A stretch of DNA of 64,000 bases, taken from contig JAZKJL010000004.1 of NCBI GenBank assembly GCA_040384325.1, positions 1 through 64,000 of the forward strand, read 5' to 3'. Every line of letters begins with the position of its first letter. Position 1 is the first letter of the stretch. Source of the stretch: JACMLX01 sp040384325. GTDB taxonomy: Bacteria > Gemmatimonadota > Gemmatimonadetes > Gemmatimonadales > Gemmatimonadaceae. Of this stretch, positions 10,465 to 18,810 are shown one piece after another. Position numbers and translations under genes: made by a program. The notes beneath the pieces were generated by a model, which did not search any database, was not told where the DNA came from, and worked only from the letters and a program-made list of their open reading frames with translations.

Positions 10465-13149
10465 ATGACGGCCGGTTCGATGCCCACCGATCCCGAGCTG
10501 GCTCTCAGCGTGCTCGATTGCGCGCCGGGACCGGTGCTGGCGCTGACGGACGGCTGGAGGTTGCGCTACCTCAACCGCGCCTGCGTCGCGCTGATGAACC
10601 GGGGGCCGGCCGAGACGTTGCTTGGCCGCAGCCTGCTCGAACTCTACCCGGAGTTGCGCGGGTCACCGTTCGAGTCCAACGTGGATCGCGCGCTGACCGG
10701 CGTGCCGGTCGCCTTCGAGGCGTACCACCCGGCCACCGAACGCTGGATCGCGATCAGTGCCCAGCCGATTCCCGGCGGCGTCGCAATCTTCACCTCCGAC
10801 GTCTCGGCGCATCACCGGCGGGAGCAGGAACTCACCGCCGCCCACGCGCGCCTCGATGCGATCATCAACTCGTCACCCGACCTCGTGGCGGCCGTCGATC
10901 GCGACCTGAACTTCCTCGCCTTCAACCGCGCCTACGCTTCGGAGTTCGAGGCGATCTTCGGACAACGCATCGAGGTCGGGCAGAACCTCAGGGATGCGCT
11001 GGCCGCGTTTCCGGCGGCACGGGAGGAGATCGTGCCGCGATGGGAGCGGGCCGCGCTGCACGGCGAGGAGTTCGTCACCCAGCGCGAGGTCGGCCCCGGC
11101 ACCGGCGACGCACGGATCTACGAGATCCGCTACAGCAACCTGCGCGGTGCTTCAGGCGAGTTGCTTGGTGCGGTGGCCGCGATGTCCGACGTCACCGACC
11201 GCGTGCGCGCCGGTTCGGCACTCGCCGAGCTCACCGAGCGGCTCGATGCGGTGATCCGGTACAGCCCCGATCGTGTGGTCGGTGTGGATCGCAACCTGCG
11301 CGTCCTCGCGATGAACGAGCACGCCAAAGCCGACTTCGGCGCGCTCTGGGGGATCACGATCGCCGTCGGTGACTCGCTGCATGCACAGCTCGCATCGCTG
11401 CCGGCCGAACAGCGTGAGGCGGCGATCAACATGTGGGAGGCTGCCGTCGCCGGTACGGCGGCGGACCAGTTCGCGGTCTTCGGCACCACACCGGAAACGC
11501 TGCAGGCGTACGAGATCAGCTTCGGTGCGCTGCGGGATCGCGACGGCCAGCCGGCGGGCGCGGTGATGGTGGCGAAGGACGTCACTGATCGCGAGCACGC
11601 CCTCACCGCACTGCGCGAGAGCGAGACGCGTTTCCGTGCGCTGGGCGAGGCGGCGCCGATCGGGATCTTCCTCGCCGACCCGGCCGGCCATTGCACCTAC
11701 GCCAATCCCCGGCTGCAGCAGATCACGGGCCTCAGTGAGGCGACGCTGCTCACGCACGGCTTCGCGTCCCGGGTGCACCCCGATGATGCGATGAAGGTGA
11801 GTGCGTGGCTCGGCCTCGGTGGCGACACACACGACTTCCGCGGTGAGTTCCGGCTGACGCTCGATGCAAGCGACGAGCGCTGGGTGCTGGCGCACAGTGC
11901 GGCGATTCGCGATGACAGCGGCGTGATCATCGGGCGAGTCGGTACACTCGACGACATCACCGAGGCGCGGCGCGCCGAGGCAGCGCGGTTGCAGCTCGAG
12001 CAGAAGATGCTGCATGCGCAGAAGCTCGAATCGCTCGAGGTGCTGGCCGGTGGCATCGCACATGACTTCAACAACCTGCTGGTCGGTGTGCTCGGCAACG
12101 CCAGCCTGGCCATGCTCGACCTCCCCGCCGACTCGCCCGCGCACGCACCGGTGGCCGACATCGAACGGGCGGCGCAGCGCGCATCCGACCTCACGCGACA
12201 GATGCTCGCGTACTCCGGGCGTGGTCAGTTCGTGGTGGAACCGGTGGACCTGTCGGAACTGGTGGCCGAGATGGGGTCGCTGCTGCGCACCGTGCTCTCG
12301 AAGCAGGCGATCCTCGTCTTCGACATCGTCGCGACGCTGCCGCTGATCGAGGCCGACGCCACGCAGATCCGGCAGGTGGTGATGAACCTGATCACCAACG
12401 CCTCCGATGCCCTCGGCGCACACGGTGGGCACATCCGCCTGCGCACCGGCCGGCAGCGCGTGGACGAGGACGCGGTGCAGCAGAACTATCTCGGCGACCA
12501 GCTCGCACCGGGCGAGTACGTGTTCGTCGAGGTGGAGGACACCGGCGAGGGCATGTCGCGGGAGACGCTGGCGCGCATCTTCGAGCCGTTCTTCACCACC
12601 AAGTTCACCGGACGAGGCCTGGGCCTCGCGGCCACGCTGGGCATCGTGCGCGGGCACCGCGGTGGGATCCGCATCACCAGCGAACCGGGCCTCGGCTCCA
12701 CCTTCCGTGTGCTGCTGCCGGTGGCCAGCCTGTCGCGACCCGCGGGCACGCCGAGCATCGGCGGCGAGCACGATGGGTCACTCGGCACGGTGCTGATCAT
12801 CGACGACGACGAGACGGTGCGCACGGTGGCGCGACGACTGCTGGAGCGGCGCGGCTTCAGTGTCGTGGTGGCTCACGACGGGATCGAGGGCGTGGCGCTG
12901 TTCGCCGAGTCGCCGAAGCAGTTCGTCCTCGTGCTGCTCGACCTCACCATGCCGCGCCTTGGTGGCGCCGCGACCATGCTGCAGTTGCGCGCCATCGATC
13001 CCCAGGTGCCGGTGCTGCTCACCAGTGGTTATCGCGAACGCGAGGTTGCGGCGCAGTTCGCGGGTATGGAGCCGGCTGGATTCGTGCAGAAGCCGTTCCG
13101 CGCCGAGGAGCTCTACGCCGCGGTCAGTCGCGCCATGCGTATCGGGTGA
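10465..13149 (+). CDS. PAS-rich hybrid sensor histidine kinase with C-terminal receiver domain
   Basis: 894 aa from ATG 10465, which has GGAG 4 nt upstream; an in-frame GTG at 10405 is possible but less likely. There are about four PAS/PAC units over the first ~510 residues (e.g. RFRALGEAAPIGIFLADP). A HisKA domain with phospho-accepting H533 (GGIAHDFNNLL) follows, then HATPase_c boxes (NLITNASDALG, DTGEGM, GLGLAATLGIV). The receiver has the acidic pocket IIDDDE and phospho-acceptor D826 (LLDLTMPR). No transmembrane segment is evident, so it is probably a cytoplasmic sensor. There is no adjacent stand-alone response regulator, so output may be through a separate phosphorelay partner. It converges with the diguanylate cyclase, whose stop is 12 nt away. 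Confidence 0.93.
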   Translation: MTAGSMPTDPELALSVLDCAPGPVLALTDGWRLRYLNRACVALMNRGPAETLLGRSLLELYPELRGSPFESNVDRALTGVPVAFEAYHPATERWIAISAQPIPGGVAIFTSDVSAHHRREQELTAAHARLDAIINSSPDLVAAVDRDLNFLAFNRAYASEFEAIFGQRIEVGQNLRDALAAFPAAREEIVPRWERAALHGEEFVTQREVGPGTGDARIYEIRYSNLRGASGELLGAVAAMSDVTDRVRAGSALAELTERLDAVIRYSPDRVVGVDRNLRVLAMNEHAKADFGALWGITIAVGDSLHAQLASLPAEQREAAINMWEAAVAGTAADQFAVFGTTPETLQAYEISFGALRDRDGQPAGAVMVAKDVTDREHALTALRESETRFRALGEAAPIGIFLADPAGHCTYANPRLQQITGLSEATLLTHGFASRVHPDDAMKVSAWLGLGGDTHDFRGEFRLTLDASDERWVLAHSAAIRDDSGVIIGRVGTLDDITEARRAEAARLQLEQKMLHAQKLESLEVLAGGIAHDFNNLLVGVLGNASLAMLDLPADSPAHAPVADIERAAQRASDLTRQMLAYSGRGQFVVEPVDLSELVAEMGSLLRTVLSKQAILVFDIVATLPLIEADATQIRQVVMNLITNASDALGAHGGHIRLRTGRQRVDEDAVQQNYLGDQLAPGEYVFVEVEDTGEGMSRETLARIFEPFFTTKFTGRGLGLAATLGIVRGHRGGIRITSEPGLGSTFRVLLPVASLSRPAGTPSIGGEHDGSLGTVLIIDDDETVRTVARRLLERRGFSVVVAHDGIEGVALFAESPKQFVLVLLDLTMPRLGGAATMLQLRAIDPQVPVLLTSGYREREVAAQFAGMEPAGFVQKPFRAEELYAAVSRAMRIG

Positions 13150-13161
13150 GCGCGCGCCGCG

Positions 13162-15834
13162 TCAGGCGGCCTGCGACGGCTGCGCCTTGCGGTGTCGCTT
13201 CTCTTCGTATTGCAGTGCGTCGGCGGACTTCAGCAGCGCCTCCACATCCTCCGGTGCATCGGGATCGAAATAGGCGACGCCGAGGCTGATGCCGAGGTGC
13301 CAGGCCTGTGCGTCGTCGGCGCTGCGTTCCGTGTTGGAGCGCTGCACCGCAGCCTCGATGCGCTGGCTGATGAGCGCGACGTCCGCCGGCTGCACGTCGA
13401 TCGCGAGAATCGTGAACTCGTCGCCCCCGATGCGCGCCACGAGGTCGGTCTCCCGGAAGGTGTCGGTGAGGATCCCGGCCATCGTCTGCAGCGCAGCATC
13501 GCCCGCATTGTGTCCGAACCCGTCGTTCACCGACTTGAACGAGTCGAGGTCGCCGTAGAACAACGCACAGCGGATGCCCTGTCGCGCCGCGAGTCGCAGC
13601 GTGCTGGCCGACTGCTCGAGGAACCCGCGACGGTTGTACAGCGACGTCAGTTCATCACGCACCGAGATACGCCGCAGTTGTTCTTCGCTCGCCTTCCGCT
13701 CCGAGATGTCACGCGCCACCGCCACCAGGCCGCCATGCGGCAGCAGCGTCAGGGACAGCTCCTGCGGATACGCCGACCCGTCGCGATGCCGGCCGGTCGC
13801 CTCGCCATGCCAGAAGCCGACCTGGGTCACCTCCGGGATCGCGTCGCGGACCAGGCGGCGCGACTCCTCGGGCTCGTAGAGTGCGGCCCACGGTGTCTGC
13901 AGCAGCGCGGCAACGCTGTCGCCGTGCATGCGGGCGAAGGCGTGGTTCACGAACTCGAGTGCGCCGCTGACGCCCGTGATCGCGATGCCGTCGGCGGTCA
14001 CGGCGACGGCGGCGGCCAGCTGCTGGCGTTCGCGATCCGCATGCCGTCGCGTGGTGATGTCGCGAATGAGGCCGATGAAGCCGGTCACCTTGCCGCTCGC
14101 GTCGGAGGTCGGCGTGGCGTTCAGCTCCACCCAGTACGGCGTGCCGTCGCGCCGATAGTGCAGGATCTCGCCGCTCCACCGACGGCCCGCCGCATGCGCT
14201 GCCTCGATACCGGCGATCGTCTCCGGTCGCGTGTGCGGTCCGTGCAGGATGTCCGCGGGATTGCGCCCCTCGACCTCGGCCCGCGTGTAGCCGGAGAGCA
14301 CCTCCCAGGCGGTGTTCACCCAGGTGATGCGTCCAGCGCGATCGATGATCACGATGCCATGGTCGGTCTGCCGTGCGACGACGGAGAGCGTCTCCAGCTC
14401 GCGCGCGGCGGCCAGCGACGCGGTGATGTCGGTGAACGTCGCCACTGCGGCCGCCCTGCTCGCCGCACCGCGGTCCGGCATCGGTCGCGCATTGACGGAA
14501 AGCCACGCCACGCTGCCGTCGCCGCGTTTCACGCGCAGCACCTCGCCATCGATCGACACCCCGCCGACGCGTGCGCGTGCGATCGGGAGACGGTCCGCCG
14601 GCAGCGCGACACCACTGGCATCGATCGCCTGCCATGCGCCATCCACCGATGTGCGGCCGGTCAGCTCGTCGCCGCTCACGCACAGGATGCGCTCGGCCGC
14701 CGCGTTCCACTGCACGATGGTGCCGCTCGCATCCTGCACCACCACGCCTTCCGCCAGCGCCTCGACGATGGACCGGTTGCGCGCCTCGTCCTCGGCCAGC
14801 TTCCGCTGCAGCGCCTTCTGCTCGGTGATGTCCTGCAGCAGCACCGACACCGTGGCCACGCGTCCATCCGGCGCCCGATGTGCGATCAGCGTCTGCACGA
14901 CGGTGCGCGCCACTCCCTCACGGGTGCGCAGGGTGGCCTCGCCCTGCCAGAGTCCGCGATGAATGGCCCGGGGAAACGCGACGTCACGCAGCTGGCGCAC
15001 CGAGTCGGGTGCCAGCAGGTGCGAGGCATGTGTCCAGTCGCGCTTGCGCACATGCTGCAGGTGCTGCTCGGCCGACGCGTTGGCGTAGAGCACGTCGCCG
15101 GTGAGCGCGAAGACCGCCACCGCATCGGGTGTCGCGTCGAGGATCGCCGTCAGCCGCGAGAGTTCGGTGGCGCGCTCCTCGAGCCGGTCACGCTGCTCGA
15201 TCAGCGTCGATTGCTGCGCCACCAGCTGTTCCTGCTGCTCGAGCAACGTCTGCTGCTGCTGCTGCAGGGTGTCGTTCTGCATCTCCTGCTGCACCGAGTT
15301 CTGGTACATCTCCTCGGCCTTCGCGTACAACTCGTTCTTGACCACCTCCTGCGCCTGCAGCAGCTCGCCGATGCGGCGCGTGGCGGGGCGGAACACCACC
15401 AGCCACTCGAAGGTCAGCACCGCAAAGAGCGTGAGGCAGAAGCCGATCGCGATCCGCTGGATGCGGACCACGCTGCGCGCATGTTCGTCGCCCAGCGCCG
15501 CGTCGGCCGCGACCACCGTCGCCAACAGGGAACGCCCGCGTGCACCGAGCGAGTCGGCGGTGATCCGCAACGCCTCGGCGTCGGCAGCGCTGGCGGTCTC
15601 GCGCGCACGGTCGGTGATCGCGCCACCGAAGGCGACGATCGAGCGAGCTTCGGCGCGCTGCGACGCGAGCAGCGCGGCACGCAACGTCTTCGGCGCGGCA
15701 CGATTCGCTTCCGCGACGATCAGCGCGGTGGTGCCGAGGGTGATGACCGCGAGCAGGCCGAGGCCCAGCCGGTAGCTGCGCCCGACGTGGGCCGTGTTGC
15801 CGGCGGCCTGTGCGTGAGGGTCGGACTCGGGCAC
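13162..15834 (-). CDS. Membrane-anchored PAS-multidomain diguanylate cyclase
   Basis: Synthesises cyclic di-GMP. The open frame runs much further upstream, but it crosses the carbonic anhydrase gene. I chose the GTG at 15834 (GGAG 11 nt upstream), giving 890 aa; an ATG at 15882 is the alternative. Two membrane helices (about 21-42 and 120-145) flank a short periplasmic sensor. A Gln-rich coiled coil follows (about 160-215), then a chain of four or five PAS/PAC domains. The C-terminal GGDEF domain has an intact signature, RIGGDEF at about 801-807, and a product-inhibition I-site RETD placed exactly five residues before it, so it should be active and feedback-inhibited. No EAL domain is present. 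Confidence 0.92.
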   Translation of the reverse strand: MPESDPHAQAAGNTAHVGRSYRLGLGLLAVITLGTTALIVAEANRAAPKTLRAALLASQRAEARSIVAFGGAITDRARETASAADAEALRITADSLGARGRSLLATVVAADAALGDEHARSVVRIQRIAIGFCLTLFAVLTFEWLVVFRPATRRIGELLQAQEVVKNELYAKAEEMYQNSVQQEMQNDTLQQQQQTLLEQQEQLVAQQSTLIEQRDRLEERATELSRLTAILDATPDAVAVFALTGDVLYANASAEQHLQHVRKRDWTHASHLLAPDSVRQLRDVAFPRAIHRGLWQGEATLRTREGVARTVVQTLIAHRAPDGRVATVSVLLQDITEQKALQRKLAEDEARNRSIVEALAEGVVVQDASGTIVQWNAAAERILCVSGDELTGRTSVDGAWQAIDASGVALPADRLPIARARVGGVSIDGEVLRVKRGDGSVAWLSVNARPMPDRGAASRAAAVATFTDITASLAAARELETLSVVARQTDHGIVIIDRAGRITWVNTAWEVLSGYTRAEVEGRNPADILHGPHTRPETIAGIEAAHAAGRRWSGEILHYRRDGTPYWVELNATPTSDASGKVTGFIGLIRDITTRRHADRERQQLAAAVAVTADGIAITGVSGALEFVNHAFARMHGDSVAALLQTPWAALYEPEESRRLVRDAIPEVTQVGFWHGEATGRHRDGSAYPQELSLTLLPHGGLVAVARDISERKASEEQLRRISVRDELTSLYNRRGFLEQSASTLRLAARQGIRCALFYGDLDSFKSVNDGFGHNAGDAALQTMAGILTDTFRETDLVARIGGDEFTILAIDVQPADVALISQRIEAAVQRSNTERSADDAQAWHLGISLGVAYFDPDAPEDVEALLKSADALQYEEKRHRKAQPSQAA

Positions 15835-16002
15835 GTCGTGACGGACTCCTCGGGATGACGGGCGGGGCAGATGGCCCCGCATCACAGGTGAGGGTCGGTC
15901 CTGCCACTGGCATTCTTGAGTGCCGGCGCCCCTCTCCGCATCGCACCGTCGGCTGCATGTTTGGAGCGTCCGCACCCCTGCCACCCCTCGCCGCCGGCCG
16001 CC

Positions 16003-16632
16003 ATGCAGAACTTCGACCGCTTGCTCGCCAACAACCGGGACTGGGCGCAGCAGCAACTCGACGCCGATCCCGACTTCTTCGCCGGGCGTGAAGCATCGCA
16101 GGAGCCGCACTTCCTCTGGATCGGCTGTTCGGACAGCCGCGTGTCGGCGGAGGTGCTCACCGGGTCGCTGCCGGGCGAGATGTTCGTGCACCGCAACATC
16201 GGCAACCAGGTCTGGGAAACGGACATGAACCTGTTGGCGGTGCTCCAGTACGCGGTGGATGCGCTGAAGGTGCAGCACGTGATCGTCTGCGGGCACACCA
16301 ACTGCGGCGCACTGAAGGCGGCGATGCACGACGGCGCGCATGGCGTCCTCGACCATTGGCTGAGCGACATCCGGACGGTGATCCGCTGGCACGGAGCTGA
16401 GCTGGCTGCCATCACGGACGAGGGCGCACGACTCTCGCGGCTGTCGGAGCTGAACGTGCTCCAGCAGCTCGGAAACCTGGCGCGCACGCCGCTGGTGCTC
16501 GACGCCTGGGCCCGGGGCCAGCCGCTCATGCTGCAGGGTCTGGTCTACGAGATCGGCACCGGCCAGCTGAAGTCGGTAGTGGCGCCCGTGGACTCGTCGG
16601 AGGCGGCGGACCGGCTGCTGCCGCATGTCTGA
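16003..16632 (+). CDS. can: Beta-class carbonic anhydrase
   Basis: Interconverts CO2 and bicarbonate. The protein is 209 aa from ATG 16003. Zinc ligands C42, H98 and C101, with the D44-R46 dyad, appear in CSDSR and CGHTNCGAL, at the same numbering as E. coli Can. The open frame extends to 15916, but the added residues are Pro/Ala-rich and overlap the leader of the opposite-strand cyclase gene, so the internal ATG is preferred. The gene is divergent from the diguanylate cyclase and lies about 150 nt upstream of rpsL. Confidence 0.95.
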   Translation: MQNFDRLLANNRDWAQQQLDADPDFFAGREASQEPHFLWIGCSDSRVSAEVLTGSLPGEMFVHRNIGNQVWETDMNLLAVLQYAVDALKVQHVIVCGHTNCGALKAAMHDGAHGVLDHWLSDIRTVIRWHGAELAAITDEGARLSRLSELNVLQQLGNLARTPLVLDAWARGQPLMLQGLVYEIGTGQLKSVVAPVDSSEAADRLLPHV

Positions 16633-16678
16633 GACGTCCTGAGGCAGGGAGGAACGGGGGGAAGGGAGGCGGCTCCGG

Positions 16679-16707
16679 TTGACCCCCTACCCCGGCTCGC
16701 CTAGGTT
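16679..16707 (+). promoter_or_regulatory. Probable sigma70-type promoter of rpsL-rpsG
   Basis: TTGACC at 16679-16684 and TAGGTT at 16702-16707 are separated by 17 nt. They lie about 75 nt upstream of the rpsL start in the only non-coding gap before the ribosomal genes. Recognised by consensus only. Confidence 0.65.
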
Positions 16708-16783
16708 ATCAGGTCTTGTTCCGTGCCGCCCCCGCCCCGGGGTGCGATCCACGTAGATGTCGGGGTCCGAACACTCAGAGGCA

Positions 16784-17200
16784 ATGCCTACCATCAATCA
16801 GCTCGTCCGCCGGTCCCGCAGGGACGTGGTGGAGAACAGCAAGTCGCCGGCGCTCAAGTCGAACCCGTTCAAGCGTGGCGTCTGCACGCGCGTGTACACG
16901 ACGACGCCGAAGAAGCCGAACTCCGCGCTCCGCAAGGTCGCGAAGGTCCGTTTGACGAACCAGATCGAAGTCATCGCCTACATCCCGGGCGAAGGCCACA
17001 ACCTGCAGGAGCACTCGATCGTGCTCGTGCGCGGCGGCCGCGTGAAGGACCTGCCGGGCGTGCGTTACCACATCGTGCGCGGTTCCCTCGACGCCTCGGG
17101 CGTCAATGGCCGCAACCAGAGCCGTTCGAAGTACGGCACCAAGAAGCCGAAGGCCGGTGCAGCTGCCGCCGCCGCGGCCAAGGGAGGCAAGAAGAAGTGA
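16784..17200 (+). CDS. rpsL: 30S ribosomal protein S12
   Basis: Decoding-centre protein of the small subunit. The 138-aa sequence starts MPTINQLVRRSR and has the universally conserved loops TTPKKPNSALRK and GGRVKDLPGVRYH. The lysines linked to streptomycin sensitivity are present, so the wild-type-like state is expected. The C-terminus continues past the usual end (KYGTKKPKA) with about 15 extra Gly/Ala/Lys residues. An upstream in-frame ATG at 16757 would add nine unconserved residues. The stop overlaps the rpsG start by 4 nt (GTGA). Confidence 0.98.
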   Translation: MPTINQLVRRSRRDVVENSKSPALKSNPFKRGVCTRVYTTTPKKPNSALRKVAKVRLTNQIEVIAYIPGEGHNLQEHSIVLVRGGRVKDLPGVRYHIVRGSLDASGVNGRNQSRSKYGTKKPKAGAAAAAAAKGGKKK

Positions 17201-17667
17201 GCCGCCGCAAAAAGTCCGTGAAGCGCATCATCCTGCCTGATGCCCGCTACGACAGCCAGACTGTCAGCAAGTTCATCAACAACCTGATGCTGCAGGGCCG
17301 CAAGGCCACGTCAGAGAAGATCTTCTACGCCGCGATGGACCTGGTGGAAGCACGCACCAGCCAGCCGGGCGTGAACATCTTCAAGCAGGCGCTCACCAAC
17401 CTGAAGCCGGTGGTGGAAGTGAAGAGCCGCCGCGTCGGCGGTGCCACCTACCAGGTGCCGGTCGAGGTGCGCCCCGATCGTCGTACGGCGCTCGCGATGC
17501 GCTGGCTGATCAGCTACTCGCGCGACCGCAACGAGAAGTCGATGCCCGAGCGCCTCGCCGCCGAAGTGATCTCGGCCAGCAAGGGTGAAGGCAACGCGAT
17601 CAAGAAGAAGGAAGACACGCACCGCATGGCCGAGGCCAACAAGGCCTTCGCGCACTACCGCTGGTAG
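17197..17667 (+). CDS. rpsG: 30S ribosomal protein S7
   Basis: Primary 16S rRNA 3'-domain binder of the small subunit. It is 156 aa, the normal length, starting MSRRKKSVKRIILPD. The start is the GTG at 17197, overlapping the rpsL stop by 4 nt, with an excellent Shine-Dalgarno (AGGGAGG at 17181-17187) 9 nt upstream; a longer open frame to 16723 is only a shadow of rpsL. Unlike the classical str operon, a terminator follows immediately and fusA lies 13 kb downstream. Confidence 0.98.
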   Translation: MSRRKKSVKRIILPDARYDSQTVSKFINNLMLQGRKATSEKIFYAAMDLVEARTSQPGVNIFKQALTNLKPVVEVKSRRVGGATYQVPVEVRPDRRTALAMRWLISYSRDRNEKSMPERLAAEVISASKGEGNAIKKKEDTHRMAEANKAFAHYRW

Positions 17668-17691
17668 TCGCACTGCGGTGACTGGTCCACG

Positions 17692-17720
17692 AAACGCCCC
17701 TCGGCAACGAGGGGCGTTTT
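17692..17720 (+). terminator. Intrinsic terminator after rpsG
   Basis: A 12-bp perfect stem (17692-17703 with 17708-17719) with a GCAA tetraloop ends in TTTT, 25 nt past the rpsG stop. It makes rpsL-rpsG a self-contained transcription unit. Confidence 0.92.
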
Positions 17721-17820
17721 GCATTGGGGGGCTTCCATCCGCCAGTTCGCGCTGGCGTCGCCACGACTCTACGAACGTATGATGTCGCCAGACGCCACGC
17801 GCGACGAGGCCACCGCAGCC

Positions 17821-18810
17821 TCAGGCTTCGTCGGTCGCGGACCCGAATGCAACCACGTGTCGCGTCGCATCCACCACCTCGAACTCACGCTCCTGCATCA
17901 CCAGTTGCAGCGTCTGCCCGAGGTAGGCCGGCCGGGTGAACGACATCTGGAATCGGGTCAGCGGATAGCCGGCCAGCACCAGTTCGCGCACCAGGGCGTT
18001 GCGCAGGCCGAGCCCCTGCAGGAACGGGCGCTTCATGCCGAAGAGTCGCGCGGCGAAGGCGGTGGTGTGTACCGGGTTGCGGTCACCCGAGACACGGCCG
18101 AAGCGGCGGCCGAGGTCCGCAGGGAGCGGTATCGATGCGATGCGGGTACCGGGTAGCGTCGCATCGAGCATCGGATCCTTTCGGCGCAGCGACGCGATGC
18201 TGCGCACCATCGCGCGGCCGTTGGTGAGCGTGGCCAGGTCGGCAGCGGGGACGTGCCGGATCATGAAGCGATCGTTCACGGTACCCAGCAGCGAACCGCC
18301 ATCGTCACGTGGGCGGTGGATCGCGATGCGCGTGGCGATCAACGCCTTGTCGTCACCGATGCGCCAGGCGCCGCGCATGCTGGCATGCAGCTCCTGCTCG
18401 TCGGCCGCGACCCAATCCCGCACCGACAGGTAATGCGTGGTCTGGTGCTGCACGTGCAGCAGGTGGCGAAAATTCAGGCCGAGGTCACGAAAGATGCGTG
18501 TGTACAGGAGCGTGCCGACGCTCTGGTTGTAGAGGTACGGCACCGGCACCTCGGACCCCGCATTGCCGTACAGCAGCTGCCACTCGGCGCGAAGCGCCGG
18601 CGTGATGCGCACACTCGCGGCGCAGGGCTGCACGTTGGCCGCGTGCATGTGATGGCGGACGAGCAGGTTTCGCACGGTGCCGCTCCAGTAGGCGGCCGAG
18701 TAGCGCCAGCCGTCGGTCACACCTGGCAGGTCCAGCAGGCTTTCGCTCGGTGCCGTGCGCGACTCGGTGGCGATGTTCGCGGTGTGCGTCGAGATGCGCT
18801 CCAGTGTCAT
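17821..18810 (-). CDS. MaoC-like (double hotdog) hydratase/dehydratase-related protein
   Basis: 329 aa from ATG 18810, which overlaps the stop of the upstream kinase as ATGA. The C-terminal half has the MaoC hydratase signature FGRVSGDRNPVHTTAFAARL followed by GLGLRNALV; the Asp/His pair of the motif is present. The N-terminal half (VGTLLYTRIFRDLGLNFRHL ... HYLSVRDWV) looks like a degenerate first hotdog. The likely role is hydration/dehydration of an acyl thioester in the cytoplasm, but the substrate is not deducible. Its translational coupling to a Ser/Thr kinase is unusual and hints at regulated lipid or polyketide-like metabolism. An upstream in-frame start at 18879 would overlap the kinase by about 70 nt. 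Confidence 0.75.
   Translation of the reverse strand: MTLERISTHTANIATESRTAPSESLLDLPGVTDGWRYSAAYWSGTVRNLLVRHHMHAANVQPCAASVRITPALRAEWQLLYGNAGSEVPVPYLYNQSVGTLLYTRIFRDLGLNFRHLLHVQHQTTHYLSVRDWVAADEQELHASMRGAWRIGDDKALIATRIAIHRPRDDGGSLLGTVNDRFMIRHVPAADLATLTNGRAMVRSIASLRRKDPMLDATLPGTRIASIPLPADLGRRFGRVSGDRNPVHTTAFAARLFGMKRPFLQGLGLRNALVRELVLAGYPLTRFQMSFTRPAYLGQTLQLVMQEREFEVVDATRHVVAFGSATDEA

Noticed and set aside
13192..15858. 888-codon plus-strand frame opposite the diguanylate cyclase
   Set aside because: The minus-strand frame encodes clear PAS and GGDEF domains; the plus frame is Arg/Gln/His-rich without motifs.
15835..16626. N-terminal extension of the diguanylate cyclase frame up to 16626
   Set aside because: It overlaps the whole carbonic anhydrase gene on the other strand and has no domain character; the GTG at 15834 gives a normal membrane-sensor start.
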